DNA from: Acrocarpospora corrugata
Lineage (GTDB): Bacteria > Actinomycetota > Actinomycetes > Streptosporangiales > Streptosporangiaceae
DNA length: 64,000 nt
Direction of reading: 5' to 3'
Assembly (NCBI RefSeq): GCF_009687845.1
Contig: NZ_BLAD01000052.1
Span: 1-64,000 of the forward strand
In this document: positions 8,095 through 16,348 of the stretch, in pieces
Layout: every line of letters starts with the position of its first letter
How positions within the stretch are numbered: position 1 is the first letter of the stretch
The notes under the pieces: generated by a model
The model's database searches: none
Seen by the model: the letters and a program-made list of their open reading frames with translations, nothing else
What the model was told of the DNA's origin: nothing
Made by a program: the position numbers and the translations under genes

Positions 8095-8979
8095 ATGCAT
8101 ACGCATCACCATTACGAGATCGTGGACGGGCAGCAGCTGTTCTACCGGGAGGCGGGCTCGCCCGGCGCGCCGGTGGTCGTGCTGCTGCACGGCTTTCCGA
8201 CCAGCTCGTTCATGTTCCGCGACCTCATCCCCCAGCTCGCGGACCGGTACCGGGTGATCGCTCCGGACTATCTGGGATTCGGATTCTCCGACGCGCCCCC
8301 GGCCGGTGAGTTCGACTACAGCTTCGACGTTCTGGCCCAGCTGACCGCCGGTCTCCTCGACCAGCTCGGCGTCACCGAATTCGCCATGTACGTCCAGGAC
8401 TACGGCGCGCCCATCGGCTGGCGGCTCGCCCTCGCCAACCCCGACTCGGTGTGGGCGATCGTCACCCAGAACGGCAACGCCTACGAGGAGGGTTTCGTCC
8501 AGGACTTCTGGCAGCCCGTGTGGGCGTACACGCATGCCCCGACCCCGCAGACCGAGGCCGGCATCCGCGACACGTTCGACGTCGACGGCATCAGATGGCA
8601 GTACCTGCACGGCGTCCCCGACCCGAGCGTGGTCAGCCCGGACACCTGGGAGCACGACGCGCAGCTGCTGAACCGCCCCGGCAACGACCTCGTCCAGTTG
8701 CAGCTGTTCCGCGACTACGAGAGCAACGTGGTGATGTATCCGGCCGTACACGAATATTTCCGGACCACGCAGGTGCCGCTGCTGGCGGTCTGGGGCCGTA
8801 ACGACGGCATCTTCGGCCCGCCCGGCGCCAACGCGTTCCGCGCAGATCTGCCCAACGCCCGGATCGAACTGCTGGACGGCGGGCATTTCCTGCTTGAGAG
8901 CGAGGTCGACCAGGTCGCCTCCCTCATGCGCGACTTCCTCGCCCCGCTACGCCCCACCATGGCGCGGTCTGCCGCTTGA
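8095..8979 (+). CDS. Alpha/beta hydrolase, haloalkane dehalogenase/epoxide hydrolase type
   Basis: 294 aa from the ATG at 8095, with GGGGAGG upstream; the frame is open to 8047 but lacks that signal. The oxyanion motif HGFP is at 32-35. The nucleophile elbow is QDYGAP with Asp102 in place of the serine of esterases, as in haloalkane dehalogenases and epoxide hydrolases. WGRNDGIF and GGHFLLE supply the later acid region and the catalytic histidine. An ester intermediate on Asp102 is expected. The substrate is not predictable. It is preceded by a strong promoter with an overlapping palindrome, so expression is probably inducible. Confidence 0.85.
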   Translation: MHTHHHYEIVDGQQLFYREAGSPGAPVVVLLHGFPTSSFMFRDLIPQLADRYRVIAPDYLGFGFSDAPPAGEFDYSFDVLAQLTAGLLDQLGVTEFAMYVQDYGAPIGWRLALANPDSVWAIVTQNGNAYEEGFVQDFWQPVWAYTHAPTPQTEAGIRDTFDVDGIRWQYLHGVPDPSVVSPDTWEHDAQLLNRPGNDLVQLQLFRDYESNVVMYPAVHEYFRTTQVPLLAVWGRNDGIFGPPGANAFRADLPNARIELLDGGHFLLESEVDQVASLMRDFLAPLRPTMARSAA

Positions 8980-9090
8980 TCCCCCGCTGCTGGCACGGTG
9001 TTTGCCCAGGTGAGCCCTTCACTTGTGGGCGGAGTGCAAGACTGGAGAAGGTCTTCCGACAACGGAACGCACGACCGGAGGAGGTGCCTC

Positions 9091-9288
9091 ATGCACGCCG
9101 AGATCGGAGACGAACTGGTCGTCGAAGGGACGTACCACGGAGAACCACGGAGGGTCGGCGTCATCATCGCGGTCCGCCACCAGGACGGCACGCCGCCGTA
9201 CCTGGTGAAATGGGCCGACTCCGCGCACGAGACGCTGGTCTTCCCCGGCCCTGACGCGCACATCTCCAGGAGCCGCATCTCCGGATGA
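9091..9288 (+). CDS. DUF1918 domain protein
   Basis: 65 aa from the ATG at 9091 behind GGAGGAGG. Starts MHAEIGDELVVEG and ends in a PPYLVKW...VFPGPDA stretch, the full-length pattern of the small DUF1918 proteins common in actinomycetes. These are predicted SH3-like beta-barrels of unknown function. It is monocistronic by spacing (111 bp after the hydrolase, 173 bp before the methyltransferase). Confidence 0.85.
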   Translation: MHAEIGDELVVEGTYHGEPRRVGVIIAVRHQDGTPPYLVKWADSAHETLVFPGPDAHISRSRISG

Positions 9289-9461
9289 TGACGGAGTCAG
9301 CTCCACTCCTACAACCGAAGCCAAGTCGCTGTCATACCTCGATTTCCGGTACGCAACGGGCATCCCGGGCAGTGACGGAGCGATATGATCTCACCTGATT
9401 TCGGGCGGCGAGTGCGCCGATGCCGCCTGCCGGCGGAGACCGACGAGGTAGGAGATCCTCC

Positions 9462-10256
9462 GTGGCTGACGAGAACCCGGTGAAGATCGACAGCACGGTG
9501 CCGCATTCGGCCCGTGTCTGGAACTACATGCTGGGCGGCAAGGACAACTATCCGGTCGACCGGGCGGCCGGCGACCGGGTCCGCGAGGTGTTCCCCGGCA
9601 TGGTGGACATCGCCCGCCAGTCGCGGTACATGCTGACGCGGGTCGTCCGGTATCTGACCGAGGACGCGGGCATCCGCCAGTTCCTGGACATCGGGACCGG
9701 GCTGCCGACCGTCGACAACACCCACGAGGTCGCCCAGCGGGCCGCGCCCGAGTCCCGGATCGTGTACGTCGACAACGACCCGCTGGTGCTGGTGCACGCC
9801 GAGGCGCTGCTCACCAGCGCGCCGGAGGGCGCCACCGACTACATCCAGGCGGACGTGCGCGACCCGGAGTACATCCTGGAGCAGGCGGCCAAGACGCTCG
9901 ACTTCGGCAAGCCGGCCGCGCTCATGCTGATGGGGATCATGGGGCTGGTCGCCGACTACGAGGAGACCCGGTCGATCGTGGCGCGGCTGCTCGCGGAGCT
10001 TCCCCCGGGCAGTTACCTGGCGCTGTACGACGGCACCGACACCGATCCGGCCTATGTCCAGGCCCTGCGCGGGTACAACGGCAACGGCGCGGTGCCGTAC
10101 ACGCCGCGGAACCCCGAACTGATCGTGCGGCTCTTCGATGGCCTGGAGCTGCTGGAGCCGGGGGTCGTCTCGGTGGCGCGGTGGCGGCCGGACCCGAACC
10201 CGTGGGGCACGCCGCCGGAGGTGGCCTGCTGGGGCGGGCTGGCCCGCAAGTCCTGA
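9462..10256 (+). CDS. SAM-dependent methyltransferase, SAV2177/DUF574 family
   Basis: About 264 aa from the GTG at 9462, preceded by AGGTAGGAG; an upstream start at 9420 is open but lacks a ribosome site. The actinobacteria-specific family is recognised from RVWNYMLGGKDNYPVDR near the N-terminus, the SAM motif FLDIGTGLPT, VYVDNDPLVL, and a C-terminal WGTPPEVACWGGLARKS. Substrates of this large paralogous family are mostly unknown. It stands alone, 50 bp before a GntR gene on the same strand. Confidence 0.9.
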   Translation: MADENPVKIDSTVPHSARVWNYMLGGKDNYPVDRAAGDRVREVFPGMVDIARQSRYMLTRVVRYLTEDAGIRQFLDIGTGLPTVDNTHEVAQRAAPESRIVYVDNDPLVLVHAEALLTSAPEGATDYIQADVRDPEYILEQAAKTLDFGKPAALMLMGIMGLVADYEETRSIVARLLAELPPGSYLALYDGTDTDPAYVQALRGYNGNGAVPYTPRNPELIVRLFDGLELLEPGVVSVARWRPDPNPWGTPPEVACWGGLARKS

Positions 10257-10308
10257 GATACCGCGCCATATTTGACGCACCCCGCACTTGTTTGACATCT
10301 TACAATTC

Positions 10309-11097
10309 ATGCCCAATAGTCCGTATTCTGCGGTTCCGGGACAGCGGTTGCCTCTCTCCGAAGAGGTGCGCGGACTGCTCATGGCGCAGATAACCGAAGG
10401 CACGCTGAAGCCAGGCCAGCGCCTCCCGTCCGAACCGGCGCTGGCCAAGCAGTACGGCATCAGCCGCCCCACGCTGCGCGAGATCCTCAGCGGCCTGGAA
10501 GCCGACGGCCTGGTCCGGCGGGTCCACGGAGTCGGCACCTTCGTCACCCAGAAACAGCCCCGCGTCGAAACCTCCCTCGACCTGGACATCGGCGTCACCG
10601 AAGCCGTCATCGCCGCGAAGAAGACCCTCGGCGTCGAAGTGCTCAGCGCCCGCCGCAAGAACGCCGAGACCTGGATCACCGACCAGCTGGCCCTGAACCC
10701 GGGCGATCAGGTCTTCTCGGTCGAAAGAATCATCCGCGTCGACGGCCACCCCGCCGCCCACGGACTCGACGTGATCCCGTGGCACCTCATCGAACGCAAC
10801 GGCTCCCCCGCCTACGACGGCGCCTCGATCTACCGCTTCCTCGAACGGGACTGCGGTATCCACCTGCTCGGCGGCGTCGCCGAAGTCTCGGCCACCCTGG
10901 CCAACACGCGGATGGCCGCCGCGCTCGACTGCCGCCGCAACAGCCCGATCCTGCGCCTCGACCAGATCGAGAAGTCCGCGGACGGCCATCCCGTGCTGCT
11001 CTCCCAGGAGCACTACGTCCCCGGCGTGTTCAACCTCACCGTCCGCAGGGTCCGCCGCGGCAGGCCCGGCCCGTACGACGACGAACCCGCCAAATGA
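10309..11097 (+). CDS. GntR/HutC-type transcriptional regulator
   Basis: About 262 aa from the ATG at 10309; a TTG at 10288 is an alternative and neither has a clear Shine-Dalgarno. An N-terminal winged helix (LPSEPALAKQYGISRPTLREILSGLEADGLVRRVHGVGTFV) is followed by a C-terminal UTRA-like effector domain (FSVERIIRVDGHPAAHGLDV... and LLSQEHYVPG). HutC-subfamily regulators are repressors released by small metabolites, often sugars or amino-acid derivatives. No transporter or catabolic operon lies beside it, so its target is unclear. Confidence 0.88.
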   Translation: MPNSPYSAVPGQRLPLSEEVRGLLMAQITEGTLKPGQRLPSEPALAKQYGISRPTLREILSGLEADGLVRRVHGVGTFVTQKQPRVETSLDLDIGVTEAVIAAKKTLGVEVLSARRKNAETWITDQLALNPGDQVFSVERIIRVDGHPAAHGLDVIPWHLIERNGSPAYDGASIYRFLERDCGIHLLGGVAEVSATLANTRMAAALDCRRNSPILRLDQIEKSADGHPVLLSQEHYVPGVFNLTVRRVRRGRPGPYDDEPAK

Positions 11098-11218
11098 GGT
11101 AACCCCTCACCGCCCCCGCCGAGACGATGGCGGCGACCAGCAGGTCGGGGCGAGCGGCCAAGTGGGCCGGCATCGTAACGGGGCCCGGCCGCTCGAAAAG
11201 GCCACCAGTGAGGAATCC

Positions 11219-12043
11219 ATGCCGTTCGCCGGGATCGGCCTGAACATGGACCTGCGCCGGATGATCGTCAGCGTCGGCTCCCGTACGGGCTCCGCCGCCG
11301 GCGAGGCCGCGACGCTGATGCTCAGCTCCGCCACGTCCTCGGCGCTGGAGGGCGAGATCTTCGAGATGGCCCAGAGTGTCACGGCCACCTCCACCGTCAA
11401 CCTGATCGCCAAAGCCAACGCCGAGCGGGTTCCGCTGGGGCTCGTCAACGCGGGCAACGCGGCTCAGGCCGTATCGCGGCTGGATCTGCCGGCGGAGCAT
11501 CGCGCGGCGATCGCCGCCGACGCCCAGGCCGGGCGGACCGTGGTCGCCACCGGCCGGGTGCTCACCACCGGGGACTGGACGGGCGCCGCCTGGGCGAGCA
11601 TCGATCCGGCGACCGGCGCGTCCGCGTAAATCATCTCGCGCGGGCTGGCGGGCGGGAACACCACCGGCCAGCCGGACGCGACGAGCCTGATCAACAATCT
11701 GATCACCAACAGCATGAGCGCGGCCGGCAAACTGCGCATCCCGCCGGAGTTGGCCGCCCGGGCCGGCATCGTGAGCAACCGGCTGACCGGCCTCGGCGCG
11801 ATCTCCACCGCCCTCACGGTCACCGGCAAGACGAAGGACCCGGTGCGCGGGCTGGCCGCCGGAGCCGTCTCGTTCGGCATCGGCTACTACGCGGGCGTCG
11901 GGGTCGCCGCGCTCACCGGATTGATCATCGCGGCGAACGTGCCGGCCATTCTGACCGCGGTCGCCGTGGTGGGTGTGGTGGTGGGCGTCGCGCTCGCGGC
12001 CGACGCGCTGTCCTCGGCCATCGTCCGCCAGATCGAATCCTGA
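11219..12043 (+). pseudogene. Interrupted gene: C-terminal fragment of a large secreted-type protein
   Basis: An ATG at 11219 behind AGGA opens a frame that meets TAA at 11627-11629 and then continues in the same frame to 12043 (the second half has an ATG at 11714). The sequence across the stop is DPATGASA-stop-IISRGLAGG. Related proteins with transglutaminase or RHS-like architecture carry an aromatic residue there, so a TAC-to-TAA change is likely. The first part (SALEGEIFE..., LDLPAEHRAAI..., GDWTGAAW) resembles the region C-terminal to the transglutaminase fold in such proteins; the N-terminal catalytic part is absent. The C-terminus has a glycine/alanine-rich hydrophobic segment. Family placement is from memory of motifs, not a search. 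Confidence 0.6.
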
Positions 12044-12050
12044 AACAGGG

Positions 12051-12080
12051 GCGTGCCCGCCTCTCCGGAGCTGGGCACGC
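12051..12080. terminator. Bidirectional terminator-like hairpin
   Basis: Perfect 8-bp inverted repeat GCGTGCCC / GGGCACGC with a 14-base loop, located between two convergent units. No long T-tract follows, as is common in actinomycetes. Confidence 0.55.
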
Positions 12081-12083
12081 CGG

Positions 12084-13070
12084 TCAGGCCGAGGGGAGGT
12101 AGGCGGCGCGGCCCAGTTCTCGGCGGAGTTTGACGCCCGCGTCGATCAGGTAGGCGATGACGATCAGCACGATGAAGGCCTTCGCGGTCTGGTCTGCCGG
12201 TTCCGCCGCGAAGATGCCGCCCCCGAGGAGCCAGGTGAGGAAGGCGCAGCCGGCGAAGGTGAGGCCGATGTCGATGCGACGGGTCAGCGGCTGCCAGCGT
12301 CCGCGCACGATCAGCACCGCGTAGAGCGCGAGTTGCAGGCTCAGCAGGGCCACCAGCCAGGGTGCGCGGGAGCTGGTGAAGTCCTCGTCGAGGGCCAGCG
12401 CCCGGTAGGCGCTGGCGGCCGCGCGGCCGTTCCAGAAGAAGTCGAGGATGGCGCCGGGGTTGAACAGCAGGAGCAGGCCGCAGATCGCGGCGGCGATCAC
12501 GGCGAGGTAGCCGAACCGGTTGACGTGGTCGCGGTCCCGCCGGCGGCGGGGTTCCCACGCGGCGCGCTCCGGCCGGCTCCGGCGGAACCAGGCGGCCGCG
12601 GCGAAACCGGCCACGAGCGCTCCCGGCCACCACAGCGCCCCCAGCCCGTAGCTGGTGGCTGGGGGCGCTCCCGGCCACCACAGCGCCCCCAGCCCGTAGC
12701 TGGTCCACCAGGTCCCGAGGACGGTGAGCGGGTCGGTGGCCAAGGGCCGTCGCAGGATGTCCACCAGGCCGAGCAGCCAGATGACCGCCAGGCCGATCAG
12801 GGTTAGACGGAGGAACCTGCGGGAGTCCGCGGGGTCGATGACGTTGAGGCCCGGGTGGTACCGCGCGGCGGCCTCGGCCGGCCGGCCGAAGGCGAGGACC
12901 AGTTCGCGGGCCATCGCCTCGTCGGCGGGGCGGCCCGATTCTGCGGCTTTGGCGGCGAGTTCTTCCGTCAGGAGGGCGCGCAGTTCGAATGCGACGTCGC
13001 GCCGCTGGCCGCGCGGGAGCAGGCGGGCGACGTCGTCGACATAGTTCTGGATGAGATCGTCAGGGTTCAT
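12084..13070 (-). CDS. HAAS-domain polytopic membrane protein partnered with PadR
   Basis: 328 aa. The N-terminal ~75 residues (YVDDVARLLPRGQRRDVAFELRALLTEEL) resemble the small helical HAAS/permease-prefix domain found in proteins co-encoded with PadR regulators. Six or seven membrane segments follow. The start overlaps the PadR stop by 11 bp, a typical operon. Residues near 120-150 contain a 16-residue tandem duplication (TSYGLGALWWPGA twice), caused by a 48-bp DNA duplication. Function beyond a PadR-controlled membrane role is unknown. Confidence 0.8.
   Translation of the reverse strand: MNPDDLIQNYVDDVARLLPRGQRRDVAFELRALLTEELAAKAAESGRPADEAMARELVLAFGRPAEAAARYHPGLNVIDPADSRRFLRLTLIGLAVIWLLGLVDILRRPLATDPLTVLGTWWTSYGLGALWWPGAPPATSYGLGALWWPGALVAGFAAAAWFRRSRPERAAWEPRRRRDRDHVNRFGYLAVIAAAICGLLLLFNPGAILDFFWNGRAAASAYRALALDEDFTSSRAPWLVALLSLQLALYAVLIVRGRWQPLTRRIDIGLTFAGCAFLTWLLGGGIFAAEPADQTAKAFIVLIVIAYLIDAGVKLRRELGRAAYLPSA
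12617..12704. repeat. Intragenic 48-bp tandem duplication
   Basis: A 40-bp sequence occurs twice without mismatch at 12617-12656 and 12665-12704 (period 48 bp), inside the HAAS membrane protein gene. The reading frame is kept and 16 residues are added. Perfect identity indicates a recent event. Confidence 0.9.
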
Positions 13071-13410
13071 GGCGCTCTCCGCCTTTCAGGAGAAGATCCA
13101 TGGTGTTGTTGAGTCCTTGCCATGCGCTCGTCAGCCGTCCGTACAGCTCGTGGCCGGCGGTGCTGAGCACGTAGTAGCGGCGTGGCGGGCCGCCGTCGGT
13201 GCGCCATTCGCTGGTCAGCACGCCCTGGGATTCCAGCCGCCGGAGCAGGGGGTAGAGCGTGCCCTCCTCGATCGGCATGCCGTTCTCGGACAGCGACTGG
13301 CGTAGCTCGTAGCCGTATCGAGCGGTGTGCAGCTGGGACAGCGCGGCGAGGACGACGACGCCGCGCCGCAGCTCCAGTTCGAGCTTGTCGTACGCGTCAC
13401 CGGTCACCAT
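13060..13410 (-). CDS. PadR family transcriptional regulator
   Basis: 116 aa from the ATG at 13410. The PadR winged helix is clear: LELRRGVVVLAAL, YGYELRQSL, IEEGTLYPLLRRLESQGVL and RRYYVLSTAGHELYG. A -35/-10 pair at 13441-13446 and 13418-13423 puts the transcription start within one or two bases of the ATG, so the message is probably leaderless. The gene is coupled to the membrane protein downstream and is divergent from a quinone oxidoreductase. A long palindrome lies between the two. Confidence 0.88.
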   Translation of the reverse strand: MVTGDAYDKLELELRRGVVVLAALSQLHTARYGYELRQSLSENGMPIEEGTLYPLLRRLESQGVLTSEWRTDGGPPRRYYVLSTAGHELYGRLTSAWQGLNNTMDLLLKGGERHEP

Positions 13411-13417
13411 GCGGCAC

Positions 13418-13446
13418 ACAGTACTATGCGCCACACAGCTCGTCAA
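13418..13446 (-). promoter_or_regulatory. Promoter of the PadR operon
   Basis: On the minus strand TTGACG (13446-13441), 17 bp, TACTGT (13423-13418). The predicted start falls at or next to the ATG of PadR. Confidence 0.55.
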
Positions 13447-13459
13447 ACCCTTTGACACG

Positions 13460-13485
13460 ATAAGTGGAACTAATCCTCCACTTAT
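13460..13485. promoter_or_regulatory. Palindromic operator between PadR and quinone oxidoreductase
   Basis: Perfect 9-bp inverted repeat ATAAGTGGA-N8-TCCACTTAT. It sits 13 bp upstream of the PadR -35 element and within the probable promoter of the divergent gene, so it could control both. PadR proteins bind such AT-rich dyads; assignment to this PadR is inference. Confidence 0.6.
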
Positions 13486-13535
13486 GCTGATATTCTCCGT
13501 ACGATCCGGACTTTTCGCTGGAAGGAACCCCCCAT

Positions 13536-14453
13536 ATGCGCGCCTTCTCTCTCTCCGCCTTCGATACTCCCCCCGGCTTGGTCGACCTGCCGACCCCCGA
13601 GCCCGGGCCCGGCGAGGTCCTGGTCCGCGTCCAGGCGTCGTCGATCAACGGCTTCGATCTGGCCGTGGTGGGCGGCTGGCTGCGCGGCGTCATGGAGCAC
13701 CTGTTCCCGGTCGTGCTGGGCAAGGACTACGCCGGCACCGTCGAGGCGGTCGGCGAGGGCAGCGCGCGGTTCGCGGTCGGGGACGCGGTGTTCGGGGTGG
13801 TGTTGCAGCCGTTCGTCAAGGACGGCGGCCTGGGCGACTACCTGGTGGTCGGCGAGGCCCACTCCATCGCGCCGGTACCGGCGGGGCTCCCGGTCGCCTC
13901 GGCCGGCGTGCTCGGCCTGGCCGGGTCGGCCGCGCTCGACTCGCTGGCGGCGGCCAAGCCCGAGCCGGGAACGTTCCTGCTGATCTCCGGCGCGACCGGC
14001 GGGGTGGGCGCGATCGCGACCCAGTACGCCGCGGCGGCCGGCGTCCACGTGATCGCCACCGCGCGTGCGGGCGCGGAGGCCGACTTCGTCCGTACCCAGG
14101 GCGCGGAGCACGTCGTCGACCACACCGGGGACCTGGCCGCCCAGGTGCGCGCCATCGCCCCCGACGGCGTTCCGGCGATCCTGCACCTGGCCGGCGACGC
14201 CGGCACACTGACCGGCCTGCTGACCGAGGACGGCAGGATCGCCTCCACCCTCGGCTGGGCCCTCGACGCCCATCCGGCAATGATCTCGATCGCGGCCGAG
14301 GCCACCCAGGACAACCTGCGCCGCCTCTCCGAGGACGCCGCCGCGGGCCGCCTCACCGTGCCGATCTCCCACAGCCACCCCCTGACCGACGTCGGCCAGG
14401 CGCTCGCCGACTTCGCCGCCGGCACCCTCGGCAAGATCGCCATCACCTTCTGA
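13536..14453 (+). CDS. NADP-dependent quinone oxidoreductase-like MDR protein
   Basis: 305 aa with GAAGGAA ahead of the ATG. Medium-chain dehydrogenase/reductase fold: N-terminal GroES-like part (PEPGPGEVLVRVQASSINGFDL, KDYAGTVEAVGEG) and a Rossmann motif GATGGVGAIATQYA. The zinc-binding cysteines and histidines of alcohol dehydrogenases are missing, as in quinone oxidoreductases. It probably reduces quinones or enones with NADPH. It is divergent from PadR, which may repress it in a detoxification response. Confidence 0.85.
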   Translation: MRAFSLSAFDTPPGLVDLPTPEPGPGEVLVRVQASSINGFDLAVVGGWLRGVMEHLFPVVLGKDYAGTVEAVGEGSARFAVGDAVFGVVLQPFVKDGGLGDYLVVGEAHSIAPVPAGLPVASAGVLGLAGSAALDSLAAAKPEPGTFLLISGATGGVGAIATQYAAAAGVHVIATARAGAEADFVRTQGAEHVVDHTGDLAAQVRAIAPDGVPAILHLAGDAGTLTGLLTEDGRIASTLGWALDAHPAMISIAAEATQDNLRRLSEDAAAGRLTVPISHSHPLTDVGQALADFAAGTLGKIAITF

Positions 14454-14463
14454 CCAAGCGCAC

Positions 14464-14503
14464 GGCCGGGTCCTGCGGCACCGATCACGCGCCGGACCCG
14501 GCC
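14464..14503 (+). terminator. Terminator hairpin after quinone oxidoreductase
   Basis: Perfect 10-bp inverted repeat GGCCGGGTCC / GGACCCGGCC with a 20-base loop, starting 10 bp after the stop codon. No T-tract. Confidence 0.5.
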
Positions 14504-14663
14504 GGGGCGAGCCCAGCGCGCACGCCTGTCATGTCCGGTGTGGTCGCTCGTTGCCGTGACACGCGATGGAACCCGCTGGAACGCCCTACTGATACACCCC
14601 GATATCAAACGGGTCGGCTCCGGCGTCGAGGACACTCGACAGCCAAACAGGCAGGAGGGACGC

Positions 14664-15029
14664 GTGGTTCAAGAAGATCAAGCGGCGAGGCCGCCCTGGT
14701 TCAGGTCGCTGCCGCTGTGGTTCCGGCTCCTCGGCCTGCCCATCGCCGTGGCGATCACCTACGGCATGTACCAGGCTCGTGGTCTCCCGATGGCGATCGT
14801 GGCCGGTGCCGTATACGGGGGACTCGCCCTGGCACTGCTGTGGTGGAAGCAGACGCTGGCCTGGTCCGCCGCACACCCGCTCCTGGACAGCCTGGCGGCA
14901 GCGCCGGTCATGTTCGTCTCACTCGCGACCCTCACCGACCTGCCACTGCTCCTCTGCGGGATCGGCGCCGTGGCCGTCGCGTCAGTGCTGGTACTGGTCA
15001 ACTACCGGAGGCTGCGCCGGAAAGCCTGA
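14664..15029 (+). CDS. Small polytopic membrane protein
   Basis: 121 aa from the GTG at 14664, preceded by CAGGAGGG; the frame is open to 14538 without that signal. A polar N-terminus (VVQEDQAARPPWFRS) is followed by four closely packed hydrophobic segments and a basic tail (NYRRLRRKA). I do not recognise a family. It is convergent with the LLM oxidoreductase gene, with 10 bp between stops. Confidence 0.65.
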   Translation: MVQEDQAARPPWFRSLPLWFRLLGLPIAVAITYGMYQARGLPMAIVAGAVYGGLALALLWWKQTLAWSAAHPLLDSLAAAPVMFVSLATLTDLPLLLCGIGAVAVASVLVLVNYRRLRRKA

Positions 15030-15039
15030 CGCTCATGGA

Positions 15040-15906
15040 TCAGGGAGTTCCCGCTGCGCCCGCGATCTGTTCCAGGACTCGGAGGTCGGCGGCGAATCTG
15101 CCTCCCGGCATCGGCCAGTGCACCACGATGTCGGTGATGCCGAGTGCCTCATACCGGCCGGCATAGTCGGCGAAGGCCTGCACCGAAGCCAGTGGCCGTT
15201 CGTCGGTCACCCCCGACAGCAGGAGTCGGTCAAGCTCGCCCGGATCGCGGCCGATCTCCGCGCAGGCCTCACCGAGCAGGGCCAGCTGGCGCCGTACGGC
15301 GGACTCGGCCGTTCCCGTACGGCGGTAGCGATTGCCCAAGGTCACCCACGTCTGCGCATGGCGGGCGGCCACCCGCATCCCCAACGGTCCGCCGGCGGCG
15401 ATCGCGAACGGCGGGCGCGGGCCACCCACCCGCGTCCGCGTCGTCGACCAGGTGTGACCCCGCCGGCTGACCGGCTGGTCGGCGAAAGCCACGCCGAGCA
15501 GTTCGACCCACTCGCCGAAACGCCGGGCACGTTCGCGCGGGTCAGGCGGCTCCGCACCCAGCACACCCAGGTCGTCGACATCGCTGCCCGCGCCCAGACC
15601 CACCGTCAGCCGGCCACCGGATATGTCGTGGACAGTCTTGAGCGCGTGCGCGGCCGGGACGGGATGCCGGAAGTTGGGCGTGGTCACCAACGGCCCCAAA
15701 CCGATCCTCGTGGTGACCGCGGCGGCCGCGGCCAAAATCGCGTACGCGTCGAACCACGGCCGGACCCCACGCCATTCGACATGGTCATACACCCACGCGT
15801 GGGAGAACCCCCACTCCTCCGCCCGACGCCACACCTCTGCCGCCGACGACCATGATTCGCCGGCCCAGATCAACACACCGACCCGGACACCCATCTTCTC
15901 ATCCAA
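15040..15906 (-). CDS. LLM-class flavin-dependent oxidoreductase
   Basis: 288 aa. Bacterial-luciferase-like TIM barrel: RVGVLIWAGESW at the N-terminus, EEWGFSHAWVYDH, TTRIGLGPLVT, HDISGGRLTVGLGAGS and PFAIAAGGPLGMRVAARHA. These match F420- or FMN-dependent actinobacterial members. The ATG at 15906 has GAGGG four bases upstream; an internal ATG at 15894 is possible. The substrate is unknown. Confidence 0.88.
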   Translation of the reverse strand: MDEKMGVRVGVLIWAGESWSSAAEVWRRAEEWGFSHAWVYDHVEWRGVRPWFDAYAILAAAAAVTTRIGLGPLVTTPNFRHPVPAAHALKTVHDISGGRLTVGLGAGSDVDDLGVLGAEPPDPRERARRFGEWVELLGVAFADQPVSRRGHTWSTTRTRVGGPRPPFAIAAGGPLGMRVAARHAQTWVTLGNRYRRTGTAESAVRRQLALLGEACAEIGRDPGELDRLLLSGVTDERPLASVQAFADYAGRYEALGITDIVVHWPMPGGRFAADLRVLEQIAGAAGTP

Positions 15907-16051
15907 CCCTCAAAACGCGCACAGAACACGGCCTGACATGCGTCTACATCAGAACACTAGTGCGCACCAAGTCGCGCACAGGTGATCGCCAAGTGGCCCC
16001 CTGTCTACTGAGATCCGTCAACAACGACATCTCAACAACAGGAGATCCCCC

Positions 16052-16204
16052 ATGCGCACGCTCAAGCGCGCCGCCGCCCTCGCCGCCACCGCCGCGGTCA
16101 CCATCACCACCTTCGCCGTCCTCTCGGCTCCCGCCAACGCCCAGCGCGCCGAGTGGTACCCCTGCAAGATCGACGGCAAGTGGATGTGGTGCCTGGACGT
16201 CTAA
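16052..16204 (+). CDS. Small secreted peptide with two cysteines
   Basis: A 50-aa frame from the ATG at 16052 behind CAGGAGATC. It has a clear Sec signal peptide (basic MRTLKR, hydrophobic core, cleavage after APANA) and a ~20-residue mature part with WYPCKIDGKWMWCLD. The two cysteines could form a disulfide, and the mature part is rich in tryptophan. A strong hairpin terminator follows, so it is a free-standing unit. No family recognised; it could be a secreted signal or antimicrobial peptide. Confidence 0.7.
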   Translation: MRTLKRAAALAATAAVTITTFAVLSAPANAQRAEWYPCKIDGKWMWCLDV

Positions 16205-16271
16205 ACGACCGAGCCTCCGGCGCGACCGTGCAACCCCACTCGAACCGATTGCCCGGCCAGCGACAGACACC

Positions 16272-16302
16272 AGCCCCGTCCCACCTCAGGTGGGGCGGGG
16301 CT
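16272..16302 (+). terminator. Strong hairpin terminator
   Basis: A 14-bp stem (16272-16285 with 16289-16302, one G-U type mismatch) and a 3-base loop, about 70 bp after the small secreted peptide gene and 47 bp before the convergent GDPD stop. It probably serves both. Confidence 0.65.
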
Positions 16303-16348
16303 CGTCATGTCTACTCGGCCGCGACCAGGGAACTCGCGCGAGCGCGGG

